From: Triatoma infestans
Taxonomy: Eukaryota; Arthropoda; Insecta; Hemiptera; Reduviidae
Direction: 5' to 3'
NCBI GenBank assembly: GCA_011037195.1
Contig: JAAEAF010002585.1
Span: 37,501-101,500, forward strand
DNA: 64,000 bases
In this document: positions 37,201-47,620 of the stretch, in pieces
How the letters are laid out: every line of letters starts with the position of its first letter
How positions within the stretch are numbered: position 1 is the first letter of the stretch
The notes under the pieces: generated by a model
Seen by the model: only the letters and a program-made list of their open reading frames with translations
The model's database searches: none
Told to the model about the DNA's origin: nothing
Made by a program: the position numbers and the translations under genes

Positions 37201-38777
37201 TACTCCTGCATTCCAGTTTCAACTTCGGTGAAGTTATTGAATTTTGTCTCGCAAAGGAAGTGTGCCGTGGACCGAAACAAGTGGTAGTGTGGATTATATG
37301 GGTGAGTGTAAGGACTCCAATGAATCGTCAGACTATTTATAGTATATTATTTTTAAATTAGCTGACAAATACAAAAAAAAAAAAAAGTTGACTGTCTCTA
37401 CACTCACCCTATAATCCAGACTCTGCTCCATCCGACTACCAATTCATTGCCATCAATTGAGCTGCCTATTTGAAGTGGGCATAAAATGTATAGAAACACT
37501 CTAGATCCTAAAGATTAATATATCTTGTTTTGTAAACAACAGACATATGTGGACGGGTTTTAAAGTCAAATAAACTTCTTTAGTTAGAGACAGTCTTTTT
37601 TTTTATATATGTCACTAATTTAAAATTTCATTATAAATGTACTATAAAATAGTCTGACGATTCACTGGTAATGGCTGAAATGCCATTCTAGGGTAAAAGT
37701 TGGATGTTTATAGAAGGTCTGCTCTAAAACCAAATCACTCCGACTGGAAGATTTATTGTGGCTTCTTTAGGTATTAGGGCTGACTACAGAATGTAAATGT
37801 GTAATTGTTTGGATGTTTGAAGAATGGTGAGGGTTTGCCTGTGAATTCTCGAAACCCATATAGTTGCACATATCACACCTGCACGTTCTATGTGAATTAT
37901 TTGAATATTGGAGATATCAATTTAATTGTTCATGTTTCAATATATGAATCTACAGGGAGCCAGGATCCCTGAAAAATTTGCTAATCCACTTCCCTCTCCG
38001 GAGGCCATTCTAAATTAATATAAAAGAAGTTTATAAAAATTATTAAGCGGCAGAAGTGTGAGTTCTATTTGAAATTTCAAAAATTAACTAGTCGTCAGCT
38101 TGGTTTATCGACTTCTTAGCCCTGATATCCTGGGATTTCCAATGCTGGAATATCCTCTGAACTCTGCCGCAAAATTTGGGTTTAGGAGATTTCAAGAGCT
38201 AACTTTTCTTAAGATCCCTGTATGTGAATCCAATGATGATCATCTACTCTCTTGCGATTGTTGTATGTTATGGATCCACATTTTTGTCCAAATTTTTTCT
38301 CTCTATTAATGCTAATCATTTCTCATGTAGTGATGAAATAATTTATAAAAGTTTTTATTTAATGCTTTTTTTTTTTTTTTAATTTGAAATAATAATATAT
38401 TCTGAATATTTAGATAGCTCGTATTAGATATATCTGGTCTGTTGGTAAAGGGGTTGTGTGTGTACAAGCATTTCACAACCTCACAGAAGCAGAAGCTTAT
38501 AATAGAGAAGCAGCCATGTTAGATGCACTTCGTGGATATAAACAACTTACGAATCTCCAATCAGGAGATTATTCAGGTAATCTCATTTAACTTTGAAATT
38601 ACCCCTTCCTTTTATAACAGTTATAAGCATTAATCATCATCATTATTTACAGGTAAAATGAAATATTGGGGGATGAAGGAAAAAAAGCGACTTGGTATAT
38701 TGTTATTGTATCGTACCATGCAGATATATGTAGCAGATCATGAACGACAAATTCATCCCAGTGATTTAAAATTGTAA
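28224..38777 (+). CDS. ANKLE1: ANKLE1: ankyrin-LEM-GIY-YIG nuclease
   Basis: Structure-processing endonuclease, known in animals (human ANKLE1, C. elegans LEM-3) to cut branched DNA and chromatin bridges. Ten exons: 28224-28300, 28682-28843, 28921-29123, 30771-30835, 30957-31159, 32198-32274, 35071-35235, 35395-35714, 38414-38576, 38653-38777. They total 1560 bp, or 519 aa plus stop, with every phase consistent (human about 615 aa). Ankyrin repeats span about aa 26-140 (NTPLHIAAWWGRRKVAELLL). A serine-rich linker follows, then the LEM domain about aa 264-312 (SWATEYVRGELKRLN). The GIY-YIG nuclease starts near aa 362: FTYVLLDP (Tyr365), FYIGKG (398-402), Arg406, and the EAEAYNREAAMLDAL block with Asn471 further on. 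These are the expected catalytic positions, so the enzyme should be active. The start is the first ATG in the first ankyrin exon. The exon 8 donor (AAG|GTCTAT) is weak but homology fixes it. Introns carry a hAT element and mariner pieces. Confidence 0.93.
29124..30770. other. ANKLE1 intron 3, nothing recognised
   Basis: AT-rich intron without identifiable repeats or exon-like open frames. Confidence 0.4.
31516..31585 (+). repeat. Direct repeat, first copy
   Basis: About 70 bp (CAGCCAAATAATTTG ... TTGAACGGGGACTTTAAATA) repeated at 33709-33775 with small indels. Both copies are in ANKLE1 introns (5 and 6). They may be ends of one dispersed family. Confidence 0.65.
32696..33490 (+). mobile_element. 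hAT transposon with TIRs and 8-bp target duplication
   Basis: Ends CAGGCGTGGCCGAC and, inverted, CAAGCATGGCCAAC (10 of 14 positions identical) are of the hAT/Charlie type, as is the CGGCCCGCG that follows the left end. Flanks GATTAGTG (32688-32695) and GATCAGTG (33491-33498) match at 7 of 8, a hAT-sized target duplication. The interior retains the transposase C-terminus: CDELLYEKYREEQENL with FYKQLNNGNYGNLKNL (about 33033-33145) and, in another frame, STYICEQTFS...LEAVLRIATTSI (33160-33275). The N-terminal two thirds of the transposase are gone. Lies in ANKLE1 intron 6. Confidence 0.85.
33709..33775 (+). repeat. Direct repeat, second copy
   Basis: Partner of 31516-31585, with blocks CAGCCATATAATTTGAG and TTGAACGGGAACTCTAAATA. 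Confidence 0.65.
33780..35070. other. Rest of ANKLE1 intron 6, purine-rich in part
   Basis: From about 34080 to 34640 the plus strand is strongly purine-rich (many AGAAGAAG and GGAGAG words). The open frame 34012-34257 shows no recognised domain. No element could be named. Confidence 0.35.
35820..35857. repeat. (AAT)n-(AAAT)n microsatellite
   Basis: AATAATAAT passing into AATAAATAAATA in ANKLE1 intron 8, about 100 bp after the donor. Confidence 0.85.
37095..37320 (-). mobile_element. Mariner transposase C-terminal fragment
   Basis: The minus strand reads PYNPHYHLFRSTAHFLCETK and a FTEVETGMQEYFDSK segment, matching the mariner C-terminal run after the third catalytic Asp (normally ...SPDLAPSDYHLF). 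A deletion removes the LAPSD part, and the end is frameshifted. Lies in ANKLE1 intron 8. Confidence 0.7.
37323..37663. repeat. Foldback element containing a mariner piece
   Basis: Outer arms GAATCGTCAGACTATTTATA (37323 onward) and its inverse (to 37663) match over about 23 bp with one indel. An inner inverted pair GACTGTCTCTA (37388) and TAGAGACAGTC (37586) is also present. Between them the plus strand encodes LHSPYNPDSAPSDYQFIAIN (37396-37455), the mariner LDHPPYSPDLAPSDYHLF motif, in the orientation opposite to the fragment at 37095-37320. This looks like a rearranged, palindromic mariner derivative. Confidence 0.7.
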
Positions 38778-39417
38778 TTTGTTGACAACAATCTGATAAA
38801 AAGCTTGAATGATTTTGAAATAACTATTATCATACATTAGTAAATTATTTCTTTTGCTATGAGTTCCAATTTTGATCTGTATTGGAAATATCATTTTCTT
38901 TATGAAATTTTCAGATTAATACCAAAAATATTTCTGTATTTAGATTAGATTATATTCATGACCAAATTATTTTACTAAATAGTTAAATATATAAAATAAT
39001 TTTTAAGATATATAAAAATAATTTAATTGTGAAATTTAGAAAGCCATATTTGAACTTGTTACCTGAGAATTATGATTTTTTATATAAATCTCATATTCCA
39101 AAGCTGTGATCATATAGAAAGATGAATTTTATTTAGTTTTAACTTTAAATCTTTAAAAATAATATATTTATCAGATATTCAGTAAAGTTATCAGATTAAT
39201 TCCAGCCTGATCTTTAATTGCTCAGTGTATTTTTAATAATGACTTCAAAATCAAATGACTTGAGATGGCTTATTCCAATATTTATTATTACAATTTACAA
39301 TTTATGTGTGTATTTTATTTTATTTATAATTTATGTATATGTTTTACAAGAAAAATACATTTATAAACCTAAATTTATTCGAAGAGTTTACTTTTCCTAA
39401 TTCCTTTTTTCTAATAG
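38778..39417. other. ANKLE1 3' flank
   Basis: AT-rich region that should contain the ANKLE1 3' UTR. An AATAAT or ATTAAA-type poly(A) signal cannot be singled out. The frame 39218-39400 is hydrophobic and low-complexity and is treated as chance. Confidence 0.35.
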
Positions 39418-39419
39418 GA

Positions 39420-39609
39420 ACGGTATTGGCTTAGTGGTAGAGCGCTGGGGTTCGACTTTAAGCTGAGGTCCCGGGTTTGAGTCCAGGCAGTGTTGCTCTT
39501 GGATTTTCCCTTCCTAGGATCTGCACCCAGGCGACTGGCAGCGCAAGAAGAATCCGTCCACTAAAGACCACAAATGTTGAAGCGCCTAAAAAAAAAAAAA
39601 AGAAAAAAA
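39420..39609 (+). repeat. tRNA-derived SINE, nearly complete
   Basis: The tRNA-like head has an A box (TGGCTTAGTGGTAGAGCGC) and a B box (GGGTTTGAGTCC, 39473-39484). A central block CTTGGATTTTCCCTTCCTAG (39498 onward), a unique tail ending TTGAAGCGCCT, and a poly-A tract follow. RNA polymerase III promoter and A-tail mark a SINE and not a functional tRNA, because the acceptor stem does not close. Confidence 0.85.
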
Positions 39610-39721
39610 TTAATTGTTTTAAAGATTAAAACTTATTTGAAAAATTACTTTCTCTTACTTTAACTCTTATGTTACTTTATCTTATATCTTAATAGTTCTA
39701 AGTGTAACTCACAAAACTTAA

Positions 39722-39840
39722 ACTTATCTTAACTCAGCGCCCGCTCTAGCGGTTACATAGCCCCGGACAAAAAGACAAATTGCCGCCCCTTAAGAATATA
39801 TACACTACCGATCAGAAGTTTGGGATCAGTTAAAAAATTG
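39722..39840 (+). repeat. GCCCCGG-type transposon end beside a Tc1-type TIR
   Basis: A GC-rich block (AGCGCCCGCTCTAGCGGTTA ... CAAATTGCCGCCCC) recurs at 43427-43485 with few changes. In both places it is followed by a Tc1-type end, AGTTTGGGATCAGT, here preceded by TACACTACCGATCAGA (39804-39819). Two transposon ends appear joined and then duplicated as a unit. Confidence 0.6.
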
Positions 39841-39844
39841 GGCC

Positions 39845-40870
39845 TTGAACTACTTCACTATAGTCGATCGTGGCCAATTGAAATTCTTAAAGTTGCTCTT
39901 AAATCTGCCACGACAAGTCCCCAATAGTTTCGTTCGCTGGAAGTTGAATGACGGCAAATGAAAACAAATATTTTTAATAAATCTATAATATCATGGCTGA
40001 AGATTTTATCAATGTAAAAAGCATTGATATGATCAAATGATTTTATCAATGTAAAAAGCACCTCTGAAGATATGCTATAGAAGACTGTGAAGCTTTTGGA
40101 TGGTTCTGACATTCCTTTTAACTGGGTGGCTCTTGTGAGAGAAATGCTTTATTCTATAGAAGCGCAGGACATTTGGGAGGCTCGTGGTCTCTAATAACTT
40201 AAAAAATCTTTCTCTAAACTGACGTCAATGAAGTACTCAACTATTCATATAACATCCATTATAGATTGATATGTCCCTTGGTAAATATTAGGTGCAATAT
40301 CATTAAAACCAGATTGATAGTTCAAATTAGAGTAGCTAGTAATCGTCACCCCAGGGTTTTTATAATGGAATAGCCCATTTATTTGATCCTAAAAGAGTTG
40401 CTTTACTTGTGCGGTGGGCAAATATGTTAATAATATGCACTTTATTTTGGAATGCCCTTATTATAAATGTTTGAGAAGGAGGTTCTTAAATTACCTTCAC
40501 ACAGTTCTTATGTTTTTGCTAACTTACTAGATATAGAAAATAAAGAAAAGTTAAACCACTTATTTTATTTTATCTCTGAGGCTTTGGAGGAAAGGTATAC
40601 ATAGGTTTGTAAAGGTGTTGTTTAATACCTTCGAGGAGATCCCTTAAACGTCCCTAAATAATTTGTACAAATGAATAAAGTCTATTTAAATCATTGTTAC
40701 TATCTACTTTATGAATCAAGTATTTAATATTATTTTATTACTTTGAAGATTAAGTTGTAATGTTTCTTCTTATAACGTTTGTATTTTTTGTTCAGCTTTC
40801 AGCAGGGGTCAATCTCTTGCTATAGAAAATGTATGTTTCTGTAGGTAATAAATAAATAAATATTGAATGA
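39845..40870 (+). mobile_element. LINE C-terminal and 3' end fossil
   Basis: Scattered frames match the C-terminal tail of LINE ORF2 proteins: FNWVALVREMLYSIEAQDIW (about 40118-40177), VQIRVASNRHPRVF (40320-40365), a CTLFW-type zinc-knuckle remnant (40438-40452), and an ISCYRKCMFL end (40800-40850) that precedes TAATAAATAAATA. Heavily mutated. The clade is not certain. Confidence 0.5.
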
Positions 40871-41397
40871 AATTTCTCAAGAAATGTTTCCAGCAATTGG
40901 ACCAGCCATTTCAAGAGATTTTGAAGCTGCTTTCAAAAATATATCAAATACAATATTCAATCAAATACCAACAAATGAAATTAGCCCGTAAATTTTATTG
41001 AAAAGATTTAGATAAAAGTTCTTAAACTGTATGTTGGGAGTTACATATAAATCCTTGTAAAAATAATGATTATATAGGGCGGTTTGCTATTTGAATCTAT
41101 CCTTCAATAATCTTAAATTTCTCATTTTAACATTGTATCTAAGTTATTACATACGATAATATTAATATTCGCAGCCCTCTATAGCTTCTAGCTGAAAAAC
41201 AAATGTAAAAAATCTGAAACCTCTCATGAAAAAGAAAGGAGGGAAAAATATCATATCAAGCATTATTCCAGCAAAATAATATTATAATATGCCAAGAATT
41301 ATCTTAATAGCTTGCGCAAGAAATATAATGTAGAAAAAAGATAAATAAATGTTTGAATTTTATTAATATAATTAATATGTTAATTTATTTCAAGTTT

Positions 41398-43294
41398 AAA
41401 AATGAAGTGTACGCTTCTTTTTTTCAATTATAATGTACATCTAAGTAATTTTTTCAGTTTTTGTGATTTTCTCCACAAAAACACCGACGAATTTTATTAA
41501 ATTTGGTATACTAACTATAAAGTTTGTCGATTAAAATTTTGAAAACTGGTGTAAGAGAAACAAGTTGAGTGTTCCACACCAGATTTGTTTTTGTTTTCTA
41601 ATTAATAAAGTAACTAATTAAAATTAGTATATTTGTAGTTATAAACATGGCCACCAGATAACAACACCTACCGAGAAATCAATTTTATTTATGGTTATAT
41701 AGTTTGTCACTAGGTGTCGCTACTTCCAAATATTTTTTGGGGGATCCATTACGCTAATCACTTCCCGTCCCTTCACAAAAACGCATTTTACTATTGAAAA
41801 AATTTTTATATCACAGGATGGCGCTGCGATCGCATTGGCAAATTTTGGAACTATAATTTTGTATAATATCTGGAAGCTTACGCTTTCTAGCGGTAATTAT
41901 TTGAACTATTATAAATTCTAGATTAAGTAAGTGCTGTTACCTGGCGGTGAATTCAGAAACGTTAATTTTATCGTTTTTAAGTATTTACTATGGAAAAAAT
42001 TTTTACTTCACAGGATGGCGCTGCGATCGCGTTGGCAAATTTTGGAACTATAATTTTGTATAATATCTGGAAGCTTACGCTTTCTAGCGGTAATTATTTG
42101 AACTATTATAAATTCTAGATTAAGTAAGTGCTGTTACCTGGCGGTGAATTCAGAAACGTTAATTTTATCGTTTTTAAGTATTTACTATGGAAAAAATTTT
42201 TACTTCACAGGATGGCGCTGCGATCGCGTTGGCAAATTTTGGAACTATAATTTTGTATAATATCTGGAAGCTTATGCTTTCTAGCGGTAATTATTTGAAC
42301 TATTATAAATTCTAGATTAAGTAAGTGCTGTTACCTGGCGGTGAATTCAGAAACGTTATTTTATCGTTTTTAAGTATTTTTCTTTTTTTACTTCAACTAA
42401 AATGTAAAATTTGTATTTTCTGTTTGTTTCATAAGAATAGTCCTCCTACTTTTAGTATAAACTTCATCTACAACAATTACATTCTTAAAGCAGTTTGAAA
42501 AAAGAAACCTTTTATATTTGTTTCTTAGCTCTTTCTTTTTGATGTCTTTTATTAATTATTCAATTATTTGTTAAAGGAGGCTAATTGTGACTCTAAAATT
42601 AATTAAGTTATTTTCTCTCTTATTAAGTTACATGTATTTATTATATTTAATACCGATTTAAAATATTCTTCCAAATAATTGTGAAGGGTGTTCATTCCCG
42701 AGACTTAAATTGCTGTGACAAGCATTGCTACTGGATTGATAAAGAGCTTGCTATCATACAATGCATTCTTATTTAGGTAAATAGTATAATCCTCACCTCC
42801 TTTATTTATCTGTAATACATGTCCACTAACCGCTTATTTGCAAATGAATTATACAATAAAGGAATGAAGGGTGATTGTTTTATACCAGATTTCTTTTTCC
42901 TAAATCGCGGCAGTAGACTAAATAAATTTAGCGATGTCAAATCTAGACTATGAGGAAAAATGCAGACTTTGTCAACAGAGCATCATTTTGATTAGGTACA
43001 TAATTTTTTTCTTGTACAACCTTTATTTGAATCTTATTTTTTGCATTATTTGTTTGTCTCAAAAGTTTTATTTTCGGGACTTCATCAGTCATCAGTTATT
43101 TTAGTGATACTTTAGAGAAAAGCATATTGCTTATCAGTTATTTTAGTGATACTTTAGTGAAAAGCATATTGCTATTGTTCCCCCAGAAAAATGTGGCAAA
43201 CAAAATGTTAAGAATTTATGTGTAGATAGTATTCAACGTTTAAAGAAAATCGTTGCAGCCAATTTCGAGAAAATCACGAAAAAGTGAAAAAAAA
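41398..43294 (+). repeat. Composite repeat, right copy
   Basis: Inverted copy of 20758-22206, collinear block by block, from the outer end CAAGTTGAGTGTTCCACACC (near 41561) through the GGCCACCAGATAACAACACC block to GCCAATTTCGAGAAAATCAC. It is about 450 bp longer than the left copy, mostly because of the 197-bp triplication at 41815-42400. The two copies lie either side of ANKLE1, about 19 kb apart. Confidence 0.75.
41796..42400. repeat. 197-bp unit, three tandem copies
   Basis: AGGATGGCGCTGCGATCGC begins at 41815, 42012 and 42209, so the period is exactly 197 bp twice. The second and third copies differ from each other by only a few bases, and the first is slightly more diverged (ATCGCATTGG). 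The left composite copy has this unit once. Recent local amplification in this copy is the simplest reading. Confidence 0.92.
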
Positions 43295-43426
43295 ATTCAG
43301 TAAATTCGCACTATCAGATGGATTTTGTGCAATCCACAAAGTAAATTCTGGCAAATTGAATTAATTAACTGGTTTTGTTCTTAATTTGTTTGCAAAGTTA
43401 AGCCTTTGTACTTCTATGGCTAGTTG

Positions 43427-43560
43427 CAGCGCTCGCTCTAGTGGTTACGTCGCCCCGGATAAAAAAACAAATTGCCGCCCCTTTGGGGGCGGTAAAAAAT
43501 TAAGTTATTTTCAAATTTAAAAATATCAAAAAGTTTGGGATCAGTAAAAAAATTTAGTTA
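43427..43560 (+). repeat. Second GCCCCGG block with Tc1-type end
   Basis: CAGCGCTCGCTCTAGTGGTT ... CAAATTGCCGCCCCTTTGGG, then AAAAAGTTTGGGATCAGT. Partner of 39722-39840. The Tc1-type word could be the left inverted repeat of the Tc1 element whose transposase lies at 45420-46330. Confidence 0.55.
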
Positions 43561-44107
43561 TTTACTAAAATTCTTTAAAGAAAAATATAGTTACATTGTA
43601 ATAAGAATTTTTCAGTAACGTGATTTATGCATAATACCTCTCCCATTTTTTTTTCCACTTTAATAAATACAATTACACAGAGGATACAAACAAAATACAA
43701 AAATCCTTGCAATAAAAAACCGAAAAATCTACTGGAAATTACTGCTTCCATAAGGGACAGATCCCCGTGAATGGAAGCCGGAGTCCCTCTCAACCCATAA
43801 CACTGTGTTTTATGACATATTAATATAGGCATATACACTGTATGTACTAAGCAATTACAAAATCTTTTATTTATAAAACATACAACAAATATTTCAAAAC
43901 CATTTTTTTTTTTGCATGCTAAAGTATGCAATTTCAGTAAAATATATGTTAACAAAAACATGATGAAACTTTTTTACGTTTTCTACCTTACATTTACAAT
44001 TCCACCTTTTATTTTCCTTATTCATTCTACGACACTAGAATACCTCCCCTCCTGGCCCAATCACCGAAACTTCAATCGATGTCAAAGCCAGTAGTTGTCG
44101 TTAGATA
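43561..44107. other. Unassigned sequence between transposon pieces
   Basis: Open frames on both strands (43575-43961 minus, 43912-44094 plus) show no recognised domain. The minus frame is hydrophobic and cysteine-containing, but nothing supports it as a gene. Confidence 0.3.
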
Positions 44108-44400
44108 TCAGGTTAGATGCATTTTAAAATTCCTTTGAGTGAATTTGATCCTAAGTTCTATTGGTAGAGCGTTAAAAAACCGGACTCCCCGAATACAGTA
44201 AGAACCGTGCATTAAAGCAGTGTTTGAAAAATGTACAGGAGCCACAAAATCCTCCCTAGATCTAGTGCCAAAGGAGTGCTCTACTGGTCCAACCCTTCCT
44301 TCTTTCACTACTTGAAGGATAGCCGATCTCATGTATAGATGCTTAAGATCAAGTACATTGAATTGTGTAAAAAGTGGCTTAGTATGGTCATTTTTTTTTT
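44108..44400 (-). mobile_element. Jockey-like LINE C-terminal fragment
   Basis: The minus frame 44108-44332 reads CIRGVRFFNALPIELR with a preceding SREDFVAPVHFSNTA, which is the typical end of Jockey/CR1 ORF2 (R-x-F-x-x-P-x-H, RGxRLWNSLPxxLR). The rest of the element is absent. Confidence 0.65.
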
Positions 44401-44449
44401 TTAAAGATAGTTCGTAAAATAGTTTTTTGAGTTTTAATTAGGGGATTTA

Positions 44450-45140
44450 GAGCAGCTCTAAACGCACCACTCCAGGCCACCAAACCGTACAATATAATGG
44501 ACTGAACAAGAGCAAAATACACAGATCTCAAGACCCGGCAAGTCTTGGAGTTTTAAATGGCACCTTTTAAAAATAAATATTTTATTAACATAATATACCT
44601 CGAAGGATACCTTTATACGTCCGGAGCCCTTCTGCGGTTGCCCAGGAGCCTCATTCACGCCCCTATTAAGGAATGGATAGAAGACTAGCATCTGCGATGG
44701 TGGGAAAGAACGCCAGGGCAGAGGCAGGCTAAATTCTTTGTTAAGACATTACCTACATTCACCAGGGATCTACTGAGTCATAGCCGAAGAGATATAAGGA
44801 TAATAGTGGGTCTACTAACAGGGCATTGCAGGCAGCTGAATGGGCACATACACCATTTACTACAAGCAGACAACGCGTTATGCCGTTTCTGCAGGGCCGA
44901 GGAGGAAACCCCGGCACATGTCCTTTGTATGTGGGTCGGCCTGACGACGACAAGGTTTCTTCAACTGGGACTAGCAATCCCGAAGCCACGAGCTTCATGA
45001 CGGAGCCACTTTCAGCTTTGCTAGGTCTGATTAAGAAAGCGAAGGTGAGGGATGTCATACCCAGGGGATCCACAATAGACCTCTCAATGAAGGTCGCAGT
45101 GGAATGAGACGTGGCCCGCCCTCATCCAATCTAACATAAT
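44450..45140 (+). mobile_element. RNase-H-bearing LINE (R1/I-like) 3' end
   Basis: From about 44680 the plus strand gives WWERTPGQRQAKFFVKTLP, then RDIRIIVGLLTGHC, then the knuckle CRFCRAEEETPAHVLC (44881-44930) and RFLQLG, the end of an RNase H-containing LINE ORF2. Frameshifts split it. A conserved non-coding tail (GGATCCACAATAGACCTC ... AAGGTCGCAGTGGAATGAG) is shared with 53750-53795. Confidence 0.7.
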
Positions 45141-45339
45141 TAATATACACTTTGCCCTTTGAGAAACAATTTCCCTCCTGGATTTGTTAGTAATTCACAG
45201 AGAATAATTTCTTTCAAATTATTGATTCTGTTTATAGATTAGGACTTTGTATTGTTTGTCAACAAATCATTATTTACTTACTTTTTATTCTATTTTATTT
45301 AATTGGGATTAGTTCACTCCTTGAGCTTCACGGTTTACG

Positions 45340-45395
45340 AGTATATCTTTTTGCGTTTACGAGTATATCTTCACGGTTCATGAGTACATCTTACG
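45340..45395. repeat. Short direct repeats
   Basis: GTTTACGAGTATATCTT occurs twice (about 45332 and 45355) and once more in diverged form (GTTCATGAGTACATCTT, about 45377), spaced 22-23 bp. Confidence 0.75.
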
Positions 45396-45419
45396 CTGAT
45401 TTTTCCTCTTTTGAATTAA

Positions 45420-46526
45420 TACAAAATGGGCAAAGTTAAAGAACTTAGTGTTGCTACCAGAAGTGCCATATAAACTTTACATAAATAGGGAAATCAGAAT
45501 GAAAAATAATGGATGAAATTAAAATTTCAAAAAATGGTGTTCACCGGGCTATCAAACGGTTATAAAAAATATGGTGATCATGATTTACACCGCTCCGGGA
45601 GACCAAAATCAACAACCACAGCTGAGGATAAGTTCATTATTTTATGAAGTAAAAGAAACAGACGACTCACAGCTCCAAAAATCAGAGGGGAAGTTATTAA
45701 AACAACGTTTCTGTCAACTGTTCAAAGGCGACTTCGTCAAGCGAACTTAATACGAAGAGTTGCAACGCTGAAACCATTATTAAAGGGTGCAAACAAGAAG
45801 AAACGTTCAGAGTGGGCTTGAAATACAAAGACTTCACAGTGAAAGGTTGGAGGAACCTTTCAGCTCAGAAAAACTACATCCACAATGCATAATACCCACC
45901 GTTATGCACAGAGAGGGCTCGGTCATGGTTTGGGGATGTTTTTCAGGCTATGGAATAGGTGATCTCGTCCGTATTCGGGATAATGAAAAAAGAAAATTAT
46001 AAAAGCATTTTAGCAAAATCACGTCTTACCCTGCGTCAGCGATTGATTGGGGAAAAAATCATTATGCAACAGGACAGTGACCCTAAACATACTTCCAAAT
46101 TATGTAGACAATACTTAAGGAAACAAAGATGAACTTTTGTGGGATGAGCTAGATGGAAAACTCGTATCAAGTGCCCTAATTCTCCAGATGCTCTGTGGCA
46201 GATACTGTACAGTGTGTGGAGTAATATTGAATTCGAAACAATCAATAAATTGATTGAGAGAATGCCTAGAATTATAAGAGAAGTAATTAAGCGGAGAGGT
46301 GGTCACTTTGATGAAAAAGCCGTTTAGTCTAAATTTATTTTTGGGAAAGATTTACACTTTGTAATGTATTTGTTATCGCTTATATTATTGTATATGGATT
46401 AAGTATAACATTTTTGAATTACTGACATTTTATTTCATTCATAACAAATCATTAAATTAACAAAAATGAATATAATACATTTTTATTCTAGATGGTACAA
46501 ACTTTTTACCAGTAGTGTATATATTA
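45420..46526 (+). mobile_element. Tc1-like element with recognisable right TIR
   Basis: Frames in order give the transposase: MGKVKELSVATRSAI (N-terminal helix-turn-helix), HRSGRPKSTTTAEDKF, RRLTAPKIRGEV, TVQRRLRQANLIRRVA with ANKKKRSEWA, GSVMVWGCFSGYGIGDLVRI (45922-45980), a QQDSDPKHTSKLC stretch (46069-46100; Asp present), and LWDELD-type residues. Many stops. The right end TACAAACTTTTTACCAGTAG before TGTATATA (46495-46524) is the inverse of the Tc1-type end seen at 39804-39830. The left end may be displaced to 43520 by nested insertions. Confidence 0.7.
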
Positions 46527-46529
46527 TAT

Positions 46530-47620
46530 TTTTAAGCAAGTCTATGCATGTTCAAACACAAGCTGAAGCAGCATTCTGTTTGCGTGCTAATGCTATTCTG
46601 TACAGAGAAGCTTGTTAAAACAAGTTCAAGCATCGTCCTTTACAAATTCTGCGATAATTTTTCAATAATAAATATTTTTAGCTTCAAGACATAAACAACA
46701 TAAATACGCTACGCTCTATAAATTTTTAACGAACGAAAATCGATTAGTGAAATTTGAGTATTTAACACTAAAATATTTTTCCCACACTTACAACCAAAAT
46801 GGCACTTTTAGAATTTGCCTTTAAATACAAGGATACTCAAATAGTAACATCAACTATCTCTGCTGGCATTTTGTGTGGTGTAAGAGTGCAGGCATGTCAA
46901 TTATAAGAGTTACTCTCAATTACGCCTCAATTTAATCAAAAGTTACTAGGCAATTCCTCAAGAGGAGTTGCATATTTGCAATTTTCCATCAAATAAAAAT
47001 TGCAAAATTTATCTAAAATAACATTTTTTGTTAGTTACTTTTAAATATAGATAGAACACTGTTACTGAAGAGGAGTGAGTCACTCTTAACTGATATAATT
47101 ATGACGTTTCAAGAGAGGATCGTGCTTCCGAAAGCTGTCCCTATTTTTCAATTTGCTTGGGCGTATGATTGCAAAAGTGTCAAGCTCAAATAATTTAAAT
47201 TATCAACTTTACATTTTAAATCAAAAATATTATAAAAACCTAGTATTTTATTGCCTAGAGATTCTGATTGCATCGCGATTCTGATTCCTCCACATTTCAA
47301 ATCAGGAAATCGAACATTGGCTATTGAAACATTCAATTCGAATATTATCGACTTCATTTTGCTCTAATTGTTGTACGATTATATAGAGTCAACAGATTGA
47401 GGGAATAATCATGTTTTGTAACCAATGATGATAAAAATAGCCTCCCATTTAGTTCGGAGCTAAAATGTATAATTGATTGTTTTAAAAAGTGTAGAAGAAT
47501 TTGTGATTCATAGAATTCGATGATCAAGATATAAGCAAATAAACTGCATTAGACAAGTATTCTTGAGCAATTAATAAAACACAGTTAAACTTGCCGACTT
47601 TCTTAAATTATTTGAAGATA
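46530..47620. promoter_or_regulatory. Upstream region of ERMP1
   Basis: No repeat family or gene recognised; open frames are chance. The ERMP1 promoter and 5' UTR are expected near its right end. No TATA box is assigned. Confidence 0.3.

Noticed and set aside
39420..39495. Functional tRNA gene
   Set aside because: A and B boxes are present, but the acceptor and anticodon stems do not pair, and the sequence continues into a SINE body and poly-A.
43575..43961. 128-codon minus-strand open frame
   Set aside because: No recognised domain, low complexity, lies among transposon fragments, and no splice support.
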